NCBI GenBank assembly: GCA_035517775.1
Contig: DATIYF010000034.1
Coordinates: 1-34,089 of the forward strand
DNA: 34,089 nucleotides
Reading direction: 5' to 3'
From: DATIYF01 sp035517775
Lineage (GTDB): Bacteria; Acidobacteriota; Terriglobia; Terriglobales; Acidobacteriaceae
Shown: positions 6,417-14,433 of the stretch, piece after piece
Numbering within the stretch: position 1 is the stretch's first letter
How the letters are laid out: each line of letters begins with the position of its first letter
Notes under the pieces: generated by a model
The model's database searches: none
Seen by the model: the letters and a program-made list of their open reading frames with translations, nothing else
Told to the model about the DNA's origin: nothing
Made by a program: the position numbers and the translations under genes

Positions 6417-8411
6417 TTGAAAAATTCTGAGCGAAACCGTCGCGGATACTTCCGCGGCATGGCGCTACTTTGCATCTTGCTGGCGGCATCGCAGGCCTCC
6501 GCCGGCGGGCACAGGTCTGAGGCCTGGGCCGAGGGACAATACACTCGCGCCGAGGCCATGCGCGAAGCCCTCAATGGCCGCCCCACGCAGGAGCGCACCC
6601 GCCGCGACTACCAGCGGGTGATCAACGCTTATCGCAGCGTTTATTATGGCCGGCCGGTGGCGGGCAAGGCCGAGCCCAGCGTGGTCGCGGTCGCTGAACT
6701 TATGGTGGAAATGGGGCGCCGCTTCCAGGACCGCGACATTCTGCACAAAGCTATCCGCGAGTATGCATTTCTGCGCCGCGAGTATCCCGGCAGCGGCCGC
6801 CGCTTCGAGGCCCTGTTCACCATCGGCGAGATTTACAAAGACGATCTCAATGATCCGAAGGACGCCGAGGCCACCTTCCGCGAGTTTCTGCGCCGCTATC
6901 CGCACCACCATCTGGCCGACCAGGCCCACAAGGAACTGGCGGACGCCGAGGCTGGGGCAAAAGCCGCGCCCGATGCGAGCTCAGCCGCCAGGAATGAGCC
7001 GCCGGATGACGATTCGCCGCCCGACGATGCAAGCGGAAGCCCAGCTTCCTCCCTTCGGCCACCGGCCGGGCAGCCCGCAATCAGCGACGCCGAATTGGAC
7101 AAGCTTCCCCGGGTCACCGGCATCCGCCACTGGTCCACGCCCGACTACACGCGGGTGGCGATTGATCTGGAGCAGGATGTGAAGTATGAATCTTCACGAA
7201 TTCACCATCCCGACCGCATCTTCTTCGACCTGCTCGATACCCGCCTGGCTTCCACCCTGGTAGGCAAGAGCTTCGATGTGGACGACGGTTTTCTGAAGAA
7301 GATTCGCATCGCGCAGTTCGAGCCGGGCCGCACCCGCATCGTCTTTGAGGTGGATGATGTGGCCGACTACAACGCCTTTCTGCTTTCCAATCCCTCCCGC
7401 CTGGTGATTGATATTCACGGCAAGCAGCAGGCCAAGCCGGCCACGCCGCCAGACCCGGCAAAAGACGATTCTGAGGCTGCGGTTTCCCCCGGCAGCGCCG
7501 GCAAGACCCTGGCTGACGCCGGCGTGAAGAAGGTCATCGTAGATAATGGCGACAGCGATGACGCAGATTCGCCGCCGCTTGCCGAATCCTCGGATTCCGC
7601 GAAGCCGGCTGCTTCCAGACGCCGCCTCGAGCCCAAGATCCGGGAATCTGAGCCGACCGCGGCCGGCGACCGCTCGCTCATTCGAGCTCTCGGGCTGAAG
7701 ATCGGCAAAATCGTGATTGACCCCGGCCACGGCGGCCATGACACCGGCACCATCGGCCCGCACGGCCTGCTGGAAAAAGATCTGGTGCTTGATGTCTCCA
7801 AGCGGCTGGGCAAGCTGCTTGAAACCCGGCTGGGGGCCGAGGTGGTTTACACCCGCACCGACGATACTTTCATCCCTCTCGAGACCCGAACCGCCATCGC
7901 CAATCGCGAGCAGGCGGATTTATTCATCTCGGTGCACGCCAACTCCAGCTCCGATCCTGATGCCCGCGGAATCGAAACTTATTACCTGAATTTCACCTCC
8001 GTACCCGAGGCGCTGGAGGTGGCCGCGCGCGAGAATGCCGGCTCGGAACAGTCTATTCACGAACTGCAGGACCTGGTGAAGAAGATCGCCCTGAAGGAAA
8101 AGATCGAGGAATCGCGGGAGTTCGCCACCGACGTGGAAAATGCCCTGCACAACGGCCTGGCCACCAAAAACTCCGGCATTCGCGACCGCGGCGTCAAAAA
8201 AGCGCCCTTCATCGTCCTGATTGGCGCCAATATGCCTTCCGTGCTGGCCGAGATTTCCTTCGTCAGCAACCCCACCGATGAACGCAAGCTGAAAACCGGG
8301 GTCTACCGCCAGCGCATCGCGGAATCTCTTTACCGCGGAATCGCCAAATACGTGAGCGGCCTGGGCGGGGTCAAGCTGGCCAGCGACGTAGGCAAAGGCG
8401 CTGGGCAGTAG
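6417..8411 (+). CDS. N-acetylmuramoyl-L-alanine amidase with TPR and AMIN domains
   Basis: This protein of about 664 residues has a signal peptide, then TPR-like helices (about 35-180, including REYAFLRREYPGS and ATFREFLRRYPHH). An acidic/proline linker and an AMIN domain (about 229-320, starting VTGIRHWSTPDYTRVAIDL) follow. A second linker leads to an Amidase_3 domain (about 428-650). Zinc ligands are visible: DPGHGGHDTG, the Glu of LLEKDLVLD, and SVHANSSS; the catalytic Glu is in VLAEISFVSN. It cleaves the stem peptide from MurNAc, typically during daughter-cell separation, and AMIN targets it to septal glycan. The start is uncertain. TTG 6417 gives a basic n-region (KNSERNRRGYFRGMALLC), ATG 6459 gives a short uncharged signal peptide, and the frame is open back to 6345. 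The N-terminal TPR region is unusual next to enteric AmiC, but the domain set is otherwise standard. Confidence 0.94.
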   Translation: MKNSERNRRGYFRGMALLCILLAASQASAGGHRSEAWAEGQYTRAEAMREALNGRPTQERTRRDYQRVINAYRSVYYGRPVAGKAEPSVVAVAELMVEMGRRFQDRDILHKAIREYAFLRREYPGSGRRFEALFTIGEIYKDDLNDPKDAEATFREFLRRYPHHHLADQAHKELADAEAGAKAAPDASSAARNEPPDDDSPPDDASGSPASSLRPPAGQPAISDAELDKLPRVTGIRHWSTPDYTRVAIDLEQDVKYESSRIHHPDRIFFDLLDTRLASTLVGKSFDVDDGFLKKIRIAQFEPGRTRIVFEVDDVADYNAFLLSNPSRLVIDIHGKQQAKPATPPDPAKDDSEAAVSPGSAGKTLADAGVKKVIVDNGDSDDADSPPLAESSDSAKPAASRRRLEPKIRESEPTAAGDRSLIRALGLKIGKIVIDPGHGGHDTGTIGPHGLLEKDLVLDVSKRLGKLLETRLGAEVVYTRTDDTFIPLETRTAIANREQADLFISVHANSSSDPDARGIETYYLNFTSVPEALEVAARENAGSEQSIHELQDLVKKIALKEKIEESREFATDVENALHNGLATKNSGIRDRGVKKAPFIVLIGANMPSVLAEISFVSNPTDERKLKTGVYRQRIAESLYRGIAKYVSGLGGVKLASDVGKGAGQ

Positions 8412-8491
8412 AAGCCTGCCTTTGCTCTCTCTCCCACTGCGCGCCTGGAAACTTTCTCCTGCTACCGGTAGTCTAATGAGAGCGAGGGGAA

Positions 8492-9628
8492 GTGTCGCTA
8501 ATCCTACCCAGGAAAGTACGGTTCGGTATCAGCGTCGTAGTGTGGCTGGCGGCGGCCGCTTTCGGCGCCGCAGGCCCGGGGCCGGTTCTCCCCAGGGAGT
8601 TCGGCGGCTGGCAGCTTTCCGGCCCGGCAAAGCTGAGCCGCGACCCCGCCGTCGCCGATGCGACCAACGCCCCGCTGCTCAAGGAGTACGGCTTCACCGA
8701 CTTTGCCGCCGCCACTTATATACGCGACGACGGCCGCAAACTCACCATCAAAGCCGCGCGCTTTGTGGATGCCACCGGCGCCTACGGCGCTTTCACCTAC
8801 TACCGGCTGCCGCAGATGCTGCCGGAGGAGATTGGCGACAAGGGCGCCTCGCTCAACGAGCGAATTCTGTTTTACCGCGGCAACATCGTGGTGGATGCCG
8901 TCTTCCAGCGCCTGAGCGCCATGTCGGCGGCGGAGCTGCGCGAGCTTTCGAGCTTACTGCCCCTTCCCGGCGGTGGCGACCGCAAGCCGCCCTCCCTGCC
9001 GGCCTACCTGCCCACGCAGTCGCGGGTGGAGAACTCCATCAAATACGTGGTCGGCCCTGTGGGATTGCAGCAGGTGAACCCGCCGGTTCCGGCCTCTGTG
9101 GTGGACTTTAACGCCGGCGCCGAGGTTGTGCTGGCCAGTTACAACGGCTCGGGGGGAGAGGCAACGCTGATGCTGATCTCATATCCCACGCCGCAGATTG
9201 CCAGCGCGCAGATGGGCCGCCTGGAGGCGATTCGCCAGCCGGCCTCAAGCAGCAACAATACGCCGCTGCTGAGCCTGAGCCCGTTTTATGACCGCCGCTC
9301 GGGGCCGATTGTGGAATTGGTCTCCGGGCCGGTTTCGCAGAGCGAGGCGCAATCGCTGCTGGCCTCGGTGAATTACGATGCCGAGGTAACGTGGAACCAG
9401 AACACCTATTTCGATAAGAAGAACAACATCGGCAACCTGATCGTCAATATCATCGTTCTCTGCGGCATCATTGGGGGGTTGATGCTGGTCGCAGGCATCG
9501 CCTTCGGGGGCCTGCGGGTGCTGATCAAGCGCGTTCTTCCCGAGCGGGTCTTCAACCGGCCGGAGGAGGCCGAATTCATCTCCCTGCACCTGACCGAAGA
9601 GGCTGGCAAGCCACCGGCCTCGAGATAA
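8492..9628 (+). CDS. DUF6599-like exported, membrane-anchored protein
   Basis: This 378-residue protein has an N-terminal signal sequence (VRFGISVVVWLAAAAFGAAG), a globular exported region and a C-terminal transmembrane helix (about residues 320-345, NLIVNIIVLCGIIGGLMLVAG) followed by a basic cytoplasmic tail. The segments LKEYGFTDFAAATYIRDDG, DATGAYGAFTYYRLPQM and ILFYRGNIVVDAVF resemble the acidobacterial DUF6599 family, whose function is unknown. The GTG 8492 start is the best of several; a GAGGGG stretch lies just upstream but closer than ideal. It follows the amidase gene by 80 bp on the same strand and may belong to the same envelope operon. Confidence 0.8.
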   Translation: MSLILPRKVRFGISVVVWLAAAAFGAAGPGPVLPREFGGWQLSGPAKLSRDPAVADATNAPLLKEYGFTDFAAATYIRDDGRKLTIKAARFVDATGAYGAFTYYRLPQMLPEEIGDKGASLNERILFYRGNIVVDAVFQRLSAMSAAELRELSSLLPLPGGGDRKPPSLPAYLPTQSRVENSIKYVVGPVGLQQVNPPVPASVVDFNAGAEVVLASYNGSGGEATLMLISYPTPQIASAQMGRLEAIRQPASSSNNTPLLSLSPFYDRRSGPIVELVSGPVSQSEAQSLLASVNYDAEVTWNQNTYFDKKNNIGNLIVNIIVLCGIIGGLMLVAGIAFGGLRVLIKRVLPERVFNRPEEAEFISLHLTEEAGKPPASR

Positions 9629-9699
9629 CAGGCTAGTTTTCATCTATTTAGGGAGTTTTCTTCGCCTCTAGCACCAAAATGGGCATTTCCCGGCGTCTA

Positions 9700-9727
9700 T
9701 TGACGATTTTGTTAAGTTATTGATAAT
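9700..9727 (+). promoter_or_regulatory. Upstream promoter of a tandem pair
   Basis: TTGACG (9700-9705) and GATAAT (9722-9727) are separated by 16 bp within an AT-rich stretch, 54 bp upstream of a second promoter in the same orientation. Confidence 0.55.
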
Positions 9728-9753
9728 AAAGCTATTTATTTCCCAAAAATTCC

Positions 9754-9782
9754 TTGACACCCCTTTTTTCGCCTCATAAGAT
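9754..9782 (+). promoter_or_regulatory. Strong-looking promoter ahead of a short terminated transcript
   Basis: A perfect TTGACA (9754-9759) is separated by 17 bp from TAAGAT (9777-9782). An A-rich stretch (tcccaaaaatt) lies just upstream and could serve as an UP element. The predicted transcript start is near 9789. No open reading frame with an ATG follows before the terminator at 9843-9871. Confidence 0.72.
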
Positions 9783-9788
9783 TTTCGC

Positions 9789-9872
9789 CAGAAAGTTTTG
9801 ACGGGCTTAAACCTCCGTTGGAACTATTCTCCCTTGAAGAAGAGGCCGCCCACGTTGCCGGGTGGCCTTTTC
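9789..9872 (+). ncRNA. Candidate small RNA or attenuated leader
   Basis: The interval from the predicted start of transcription to the end of the T-tract is about 80 nt. It lacks any ATG-initiated frame and ends in a good intrinsic terminator. It does not match a known RNA family that I recognise. It may be an independent small RNA or a leader that terminates transcription ahead of the zinc-ribbon membrane protein gene at 9996. Confidence 0.45.
9843..9871 (+). terminator. Rho-independent terminator
   Basis: A 9-bp stem, aggccgccc (9843-9851) with gggtggcct (9860-9868, one G-U pair), closes an 8-nt loop and runs into TTTT (9868-9871), followed by cgttt. It lies 60 bp downstream of the promoter at 9754-9782 and 125 bp upstream of the next gene. 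Confidence 0.75.
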
Positions 9873-9966
9873 GTTTGCGGAGTGCGATTTTCGCCCACGC
9901 GCTCCCAGAGAAGGGCCGTTTGCGGGAACCCTCGGGCGCTGCTGCGCGTACCTTGCAGTGAGCACA

Positions 9967-9980
9967 GGCGGGCGCCCGCC
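9967..9980. repeat. Perfect GC palindrome before the ribosome site
   Basis: ggcgggcgcccgcc is a 14-bp perfect palindrome placed immediately before AGGAGAG (9981-9987), the ribosome site of the next gene. Similar GC-only hairpins occur at 15210-15233 and 32679-32698. Confidence 0.5.
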
Positions 9981-9995
9981 AGGAGAGAGCCACTT

Positions 9996-10487
9996 ATGTT
10001 CTGCGATGGATGCGGTGCGGCCCTGCAATCGGGCCAGTATTTTTGCAGCCGCTGCGGCAAAGAAGTAAAGGAAGGAATGCGCTTTGACGCGCCCCGGCCG
10101 GGGCGGGTGCGGCAGCATCTTCGCCTTCTGGGAATACTCTGGCTGGCGCTGGGCGCGTTGAACGCGCTGGGCGGAGTGATTCTGCTGATTCTGGCCAACA
10201 CTTTGTTCGTGCACATGCGGGAGCGGGGCGGACCGGCCTTTCTGCCGCCGCTGCTGACCTTTATCGCCTTCTTCATTCTGGTGAAGGCGGCGGCGGAATT
10301 CGCCGCCGGCTGGGGCCTGCAGCAGCACGAGTCCTGGGCGCGAGTGCTTGCCCTGGTGCTGGCGTTCCTGGCTCTGTTCAACGTTCCGCTGGGAACGGCT
10401 CTGGGCATTTATTCGCTGTGGGTGCTGATGCCCGCCGAGTCGGAAGAAGAGTATCAGGCGCAGGCGCGAACCGTGCCCGCGGCGTGA
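9996..10487 (+). CDS. Zinc-ribbon membrane protein
   Basis: This 163-residue protein starts at ATG 9996 with AGGAGAG 8 nt upstream. The N-terminus is a zinc ribbon (CDGCGAALQSG...FCSRCG, two CxxC pairs within about 21 residues). It is followed by a basic linker and four hydrophobic segments (about residues 45-70, 80-105, 110-125 and 125-145), then a short acidic tail. This architecture, a cytosolic zinc ribbon fused to a small DUF-type membrane bundle, is common in bacteria and has no assigned function. It lies downstream of the terminator at 9843-9871, so its expression may depend on readthrough. The in-frame open extension back to 9798 runs through the terminator and is not part of the gene. 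Confidence 0.8.
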   Translation: MFCDGCGAALQSGQYFCSRCGKEVKEGMRFDAPRPGRVRQHLRLLGILWLALGALNALGGVILLILANTLFVHMRERGGPAFLPPLLTFIAFFILVKAAAEFAAGWGLQQHESWARVLALVLAFLALFNVPLGTALGIYSLWVLMPAESEEEYQAQARTVPAA

Positions 10488-10579
10488 GTGGGCCACATCT
10501 GTTTGGCTGGCTGGACCGTCCTCGACTGTTACCGGCTTCCCTTTACGCCCCATTTCTCCGCATTTAGAATCGAAGCCGG

Positions 10580-10655
10580 GCCGACGTAGCTCAGTTGGTA
10601 GAGCAGTCGATTCGTAATCGACAGGTCATCGGTTCAAGTCCGATCGTCGGCTCCA
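10580..10655 (+). tRNA. tRNA-Thr (anticodon CGT)
   Basis: This is a full 76-nt cloverleaf. The acceptor arms GCCGACG and CGTCGGC pair perfectly. The D arm is GCTC AGTTGGTA GAGC, the anticodon stem is GTCGA/TCGAC with loop TTCGTAA, and the T arm is ATCGG TTCAAGT CCGAT. The 3' CCA is encoded (10653-10655). Anticodon CGT reads ACG threonine codons. Confidence 0.97.
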
Positions 10656-10719
10656 GTCCTGGCCACACCGTAGTCCCTTCCTGCGCAATCCCGGCTTGCT
10701 CTGGGCCAGGAGCCCCCTA

Positions 10720-10799
10720 AACCACGAAGGAACACGGAGCCTCACGAAGGCTTTGCCGGTAAAGGATTCCCTGGGTGCGCCTTCGCGCCCTTCGTGGTT
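10720..10799. repeat. 80-bp inverted-repeat element of the 'accacgaagg' family
   Basis: Perfect 11-bp terminal arms, aaccacgaagg (10720-10730) and ccttcgtggtt (10789-10799), flank an inner near-perfect pair, cacgaaggc (10743-10751) and gccttcgcg (10779-10787). The element could fold into a long hairpin. It lies between the tRNA and marR and is related to the single arm at 841-878. It contains no gene. Confidence 0.6.
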
Positions 10800-10833
10800 A
10801 ACGCCTTCGCCTACCCGCTTTCCGCCCAAGATA

Positions 10834-10876
10834 TGTCGTGATACGATGTAGAGAAATCTTGTCTTGAGACGATATA
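10834..10876 (+). promoter_or_regulatory. Direct-repeat operator upstream of marR
   Basis: Two 17-bp direct repeats match at 14 of 17 positions: tgtcgtgatacgatgta (10834-10850) and tgtcttgagacgatata (10860-10876). They are 26 bp apart, and each has a weak internal dyad (tcgt-gat-acga in the first). The second copy ends one base before the ATG of marR, so there is no room for a Shine-Dalgarno sequence. They are probably operator sites for the encoded MarR protein. Confidence 0.6.
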
Positions 10877-10877
10877 A

Positions 10878-11318
10878 ATGCACAAACCCATCAGCCACCC
10901 TGATTATCAATCGCTGGCGGAGCTGCGCCATCAGATCCGGAGATTCCTGCACTTCAGCGAGCAGGCGGCGCGGGGCGCCGGCCTTGAGCCCCGCCAGCAC
11001 CAGCTCATGCTGGCGCTCAAGGGCCTGCCGCCGGGCACCCGGCCGCGCATCGGGGAGCTGGCTGAGCGCCTGCAGATCCAGCATCACAGCATGGTGGAAC
11101 TGGTGAACCGGCTCGAGGCCCGCGGCTACGTGAAAAGGAAGCGGGCAGCGAAGGACCGGCGCGAGGTGTTGCTGGGGCTGACCCCGAAGGGCGAAAAAGT
11201 TCTGCGCGGCCTGACTCTGTACCACCGCGATGAGCTGCGCACCACCGGCCCCGAGCTGCTTTCGGCGCTGAAGCGGGCGGTGAATGGGGCCCGCGCCAAC
11301 TCCCGCAGAAAAAAATAG
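10878..11318 (+). CDS. MarR-family transcriptional regulator
   Basis: This 146-residue winged-helix protein has the MarR core: helices around RHQIRRFLHFSEQAARGAGL, the helix-turn-helix RIGELAERLQIQHHSMVELVNRLEARGYV, and the wing KRKRAAKDRREVLLGLTPKGEKVL. It ends in a basic tail. MarR dimers usually repress their own operon and release DNA on binding a ligand. The downstream CLC transporter gene starts 29 bp later on the same strand, so the pair probably forms an operon in which MarR controls anion transport. Two direct repeats directly before the ATG are candidate operators. The ATG has no Shine-Dalgarno sequence, so translation may be leaderless. The inducer is unknown. Confidence 0.92.
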   Translation: MHKPISHPDYQSLAELRHQIRRFLHFSEQAARGAGLEPRQHQLMLALKGLPPGTRPRIGELAERLQIQHHSMVELVNRLEARGYVKRKRAAKDRREVLLGLTPKGEKVLRGLTLYHRDELRTTGPELLSALKRAVNGARANSRRKK

Positions 11319-11347
11319 CGCATGGGGCCGCGTGGGGCGGCCCGCCA

Positions 11348-13153
11348 ATGAAATCCATGCCCAAACATACGAAGTCTTCCTCCAGGCGGCCGGCGACGGC
11401 GCGCTCCGGCCCACAGGAGCGGTTGCTGGTGATCTCGCTGCTCGGAATTGTGGTGGGCGCGCTGGGCGGCCTGGTGGCCGAGGGCCTGCTGCGCGCCATC
11501 AATTTTCTGACCGATCTTTTCTTCTTCGGGCAGTGGAGCAGCGCCTATCTTCCGCCCAACCTGGCGCAGCCGCGCTGGTGGTTCATCTTGCTGCCGGCGG
11601 CCGGCGGGCTGGCAGTCGGCCTGCTGATTCACTACTTCTCCCCTGAGATCAAGGGCGACGGCATTCCCGAAGCCATGGCGGTGGTGCTGACCAAGGGCAG
11701 CATTGTGAAACCTCGTGTCGGCTTCTTCAAGCCCCTGAGCGCAGCCATTACCGTGGGCACGGGCGGCCCGTTCGGGGCCGAAGGTCCCATCATTCAGACC
11801 GGCGCGGCTTTGGGTTCTATCGTAGGCCAGCTGATTCCCTCTTCGCCCTCGGAGCGGCGCACTCTGCTGGCCTGCGGCGCGGCCGCCGGCCTGGCGGGAG
11901 TCTTCAAGACGCCGTTCGCCGGCGTGATGATGGCGATTGAGCTGCTGGTATTTGAGTTCCGCGCCCGCTCTTTCATTCCCATCGCCCTCGCCTCGGCAAC
12001 CGGGACCATGGTGGCGATGGGCTTCCGCGGCGGGCAGCCGGTATTTCCCCTGGAGACCAACTATCACTTTCACGCCGGCGAGTTGCCCTTCTTCGTGCTT
12101 CTGGGGGTTTGCTGCGCCGGGCTGGCCTGGCTCATGACCCGCACCCTTTATCTGTGCGAAGAATTCTTTGAGGAGCTGAAAGTCTGGTTCCCTCTGATTC
12201 CGGCGCTGGGAGGATTGTTTGTCGGCGTCGTGGGGCGCTTCTATCCCCAGGTGCTGGGAACGGGCTACGCCGTGATTGCCGACGTGCTGGCCAAGCCCAA
12301 GCCTCTGCGCACATTGTTAGGCATCGGCCTGGCCAAGCTGGCGACCTTCGGCGTAGCTCTAGGCTCGGGCGCCTCCGGCGGAACTTTCGCTCCGGCTTTG
12401 ATGATCGGCGGCAGCCTGGGCGCGGCCTTTGGCCAACTGGTGCATCTGCTCGTGCCCAACTCGTCGGCCATCGGCCTGTACGGCATGGTGGCCACGGCCG
12501 CGCTCTTTGGAAGCATTTACCGCGCTACCCCCAGCGCCATTCTCTTTATGCTGGAAGTCACCGGAGCTTATAACGCGTTTCTGCCGGTGTTTCTGGTGGC
12601 GGTGGTTGCCGATCTCGCGGTTCACTACCTGATGCGCACCACCATTAATACGGAGCGGCTGGTGCGGCGGGGAACACTGGTGCCGGAAGCTTATACCGTG
12701 GACCCCATGAAGCTAATGCGGGTGCGGGAAGTGATGAATCCGGACGTGGATGCCGTCCGGGGGCCGCAACATGTCTCGGAATTCCTGCCGGAAGTCATGA
12801 ACCATGGTTCGGTGCCGGTGGTGGATGAGCAGGGGCATTTGCTCGGCATGCTGCAGCGCAGCGATCTTCTGGTGGCGAAGCCGGAGGCGGCCGCCGCTGA
12901 TCTGGCGCAGAAAGAGTTTCCAGTCGTGTATAGCGACGAAGTCGTGCACGACGTGGCCTTGCGCTTTGTGCGGGAAGGATTAGGGCGCTGCCCGGTGCTC
13001 AACCGCGAAACCGGAGAACTGGCGGGCATGCTTACCGCTTTTGATCTGCTCAAGGCGAAAGACTGGGAGCATGTGCAGGAAATGCCGGAGCCGGCGCGGC
13101 TCTGGGGCGGGCGTGGAAGCAAACCTATCGAAGCCGACTCCGAGGGACTTTAG
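11348..13153 (+). CDS. CLC-family anion channel/transporter with CBS domains
   Basis: This 601-residue protein has a CLC membrane core (about 25-440) and a C-terminal pair of CBS domains (about 455-580; REVMNPDVDAVRG...SVPVVDEQGHLLGMLQRSDLL). The selectivity loops are visible as GDGIPEA (about 103-109), GPFGAEGPI with the gating Glu at about 145, and GGTFAPALM, followed by the SIYRATPSAI helix. The Ser of the usual GSGIP motif is Asp (D104). The position of the E. coli proton glutamate (E203) appears to be Leu (AIELLVF, L199). These suggest altered anion choice or coupling, but this needs an alignment. It moves anions such as chloride, nitrate or fluoride across the inner membrane; CBS domains often sense nucleotides. 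It is co-directional with marR. Confidence 0.93.
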   Translation: MKSMPKHTKSSSRRPATARSGPQERLLVISLLGIVVGALGGLVAEGLLRAINFLTDLFFFGQWSSAYLPPNLAQPRWWFILLPAAGGLAVGLLIHYFSPEIKGDGIPEAMAVVLTKGSIVKPRVGFFKPLSAAITVGTGGPFGAEGPIIQTGAALGSIVGQLIPSSPSERRTLLACGAAAGLAGVFKTPFAGVMMAIELLVFEFRARSFIPIALASATGTMVAMGFRGGQPVFPLETNYHFHAGELPFFVLLGVCCAGLAWLMTRTLYLCEEFFEELKVWFPLIPALGGLFVGVVGRFYPQVLGTGYAVIADVLAKPKPLRTLLGIGLAKLATFGVALGSGASGGTFAPALMIGGSLGAAFGQLVHLLVPNSSAIGLYGMVATAALFGSIYRATPSAILFMLEVTGAYNAFLPVFLVAVVADLAVHYLMRTTINTERLVRRGTLVPEAYTVDPMKLMRVREVMNPDVDAVRGPQHVSEFLPEVMNHGSVPVVDEQGHLLGMLQRSDLLVAKPEAAAADLAQKEFPVVYSDEVVHDVALRFVREGLGRCPVLNRETGELAGMLTAFDLLKAKDWEHVQEMPEPARLWGGRGSKPIEADSEGL

Positions 13154-13265
13154 CTCTGAAGCCAAATTGGTTGATGTGGGGAACGGGCGCCCTCGGGTGT
13201 CCGGGCGAGCAGGGCTTGCCGGGGTTGAGGTACAGCTTCGCCGCGGCAGACCTGATCGGCTAACC

Positions 13266-14240
13266 CTACTTGTCCTTCTCCGCCGCCTGGATCAATGGCC
13301 GCAAAGCCTCCACCGAAACCCCGAGAGTGCCGCCGGAAAAACCATCCAGATAGGCCGAGTTGATGCCGATGACCTCGCCGCGCGAGTTGAAGACGGGGCC
13401 GCCGCTGCCGCCATGGGCGGTGGGCGCGTCGTAGATGAGCTTGTCTCCTACCACGTCGCCGAGATGGCCGCAGGTGGCCGAGGGCCGGATAAGCGAGAGG
13501 GCCGCCAGTTCGCTGGCCGCTCCAATATCATCACGGCGGAAGGCCAGCCGGTCGTAGATGGGCTGCGGTGACTTGGCTACCATCCCCAACACTCCCATGG
13601 GATAACCGATCACTGCCACCAGTTCGCCCGGAGTGGGCATGCGAGTGGCCAGGGGCAGGGCTCGCAAGTGGCGGGTCTTTTGCGAATTCTCCGCCCGTAG
13701 CACGGCCAGGTCCCCTTGCGCCGACCACACTACCGGGGTGAGATTCACTGGGGTGGGCGATCCGGGAAAGAAAGCCACCAGCTTTTCCAGTTCCGGCACC
13801 TCGCCGCGGCTGATCAGCCCGTTGGCTTCTGAGTCTCCATACCAGGGCTCGGCCACGTGGCGGTTGGTGGCCAACAGTCCGTTTGCGACCACAAAGCCGC
13901 TGCCCGAAACCCGCGCCCGCAGATCGGGCACCTGGCCGGGAAAGCCAACGTGGTAAATCCCGAAGATGTAACAGATCGAATTGCGGTAGCGATTGAGCAC
14001 CATGGCGGGCATGGCCTCTTCCTGCTGCAACTCATGCACGTCGTGGGAGAGCTGCTGCACCTGGGCCTGCAGCTCCTGGGGCGGGGGCGGGGTGTAGTAA
14101 TGGACCATAAAGCCCGCTCCTACAAGCAGAAAGACTCCGACGGCGATCTGGAAGGCAAGTCGCCAGGCCTGGCTGACCGGCTCTTCGTTTCCGGAAGACT
14201 GGCCCGGACCCTGGCTGGATTGAGAATAATCTTCGACCAT
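13266..14240 (-). CDS. Membrane-anchored trypsin-like serine protease (HtrA-type, no PDZ)
   Basis: This 324-residue protein has a short cytoplasmic N-terminus, one transmembrane helix (about 28-47, AFQIAVGVFLLVGAGFMVHY) and a coiled-coil/proline stalk. A chymotrypsin-fold protease domain follows (about 90-320). The catalytic triad is visible: His in LLATNRHVAEP, Asp in QGDLAVLRAE and Ser in APTAHGGSGGPVFNSRGEVIG. No PDZ domain follows, so this is a minimal DegP/DegS-like or S1C protease, probably acting in the periplasm. It is convergent with the CLC gene. The start ATG 14240 is taken from the open frame; an N-terminal acidic/serine-rich tail is plausible for the cytosolic side. Confidence 0.9.
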   Translation of the reverse strand: MVEDYSQSSQGPGQSSGNEEPVSQAWRLAFQIAVGVFLLVGAGFMVHYYTPPPPQELQAQVQQLSHDVHELQQEEAMPAMVLNRYRNSICYIFGIYHVGFPGQVPDLRARVSGSGFVVANGLLATNRHVAEPWYGDSEANGLISRGEVPELEKLVAFFPGSPTPVNLTPVVWSAQGDLAVLRAENSQKTRHLRALPLATRMPTPGELVAVIGYPMGVLGMVAKSPQPIYDRLAFRRDDIGAASELAALSLIRPSATCGHLGDVVGDKLIYDAPTAHGGSGGPVFNSRGEVIGINSAYLDGFSGGTLGVSVEALRPLIQAAEKDK

Positions 14241-14433
14241 GAGAGCGAAACGGACCGCGGAAGCGTGATCGGAGAGGGCTACGCAGGACGCCCCGCAGCG
14301 GCCGTGAATCCACCATTCTGCCGCGCCGGTCGCGGGTTTTCTACGGTACGGAAGGCAGTGTCCAGATGAATATTAGAAAGCTCTGATGTCTCGGCGCAGG
14401 CGGATTGTTCGCCCCCACATCGGCAACTCGTTG

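Noticed and set aside
8422..9111. A 229-codon plus-strand frame overlapping the DUF6599-like gene in another frame
   Set aside because: The translation is Arg-rich and disordered, while the competing frame encodes a signal peptide, conserved core and membrane anchor.
9798..9995. N-terminal extension of the zinc-ribbon membrane protein
   Set aside because: It would run through an intrinsic terminator and lacks a ribosome site, whereas ATG 9996 has AGGAGAG at 8 nt.
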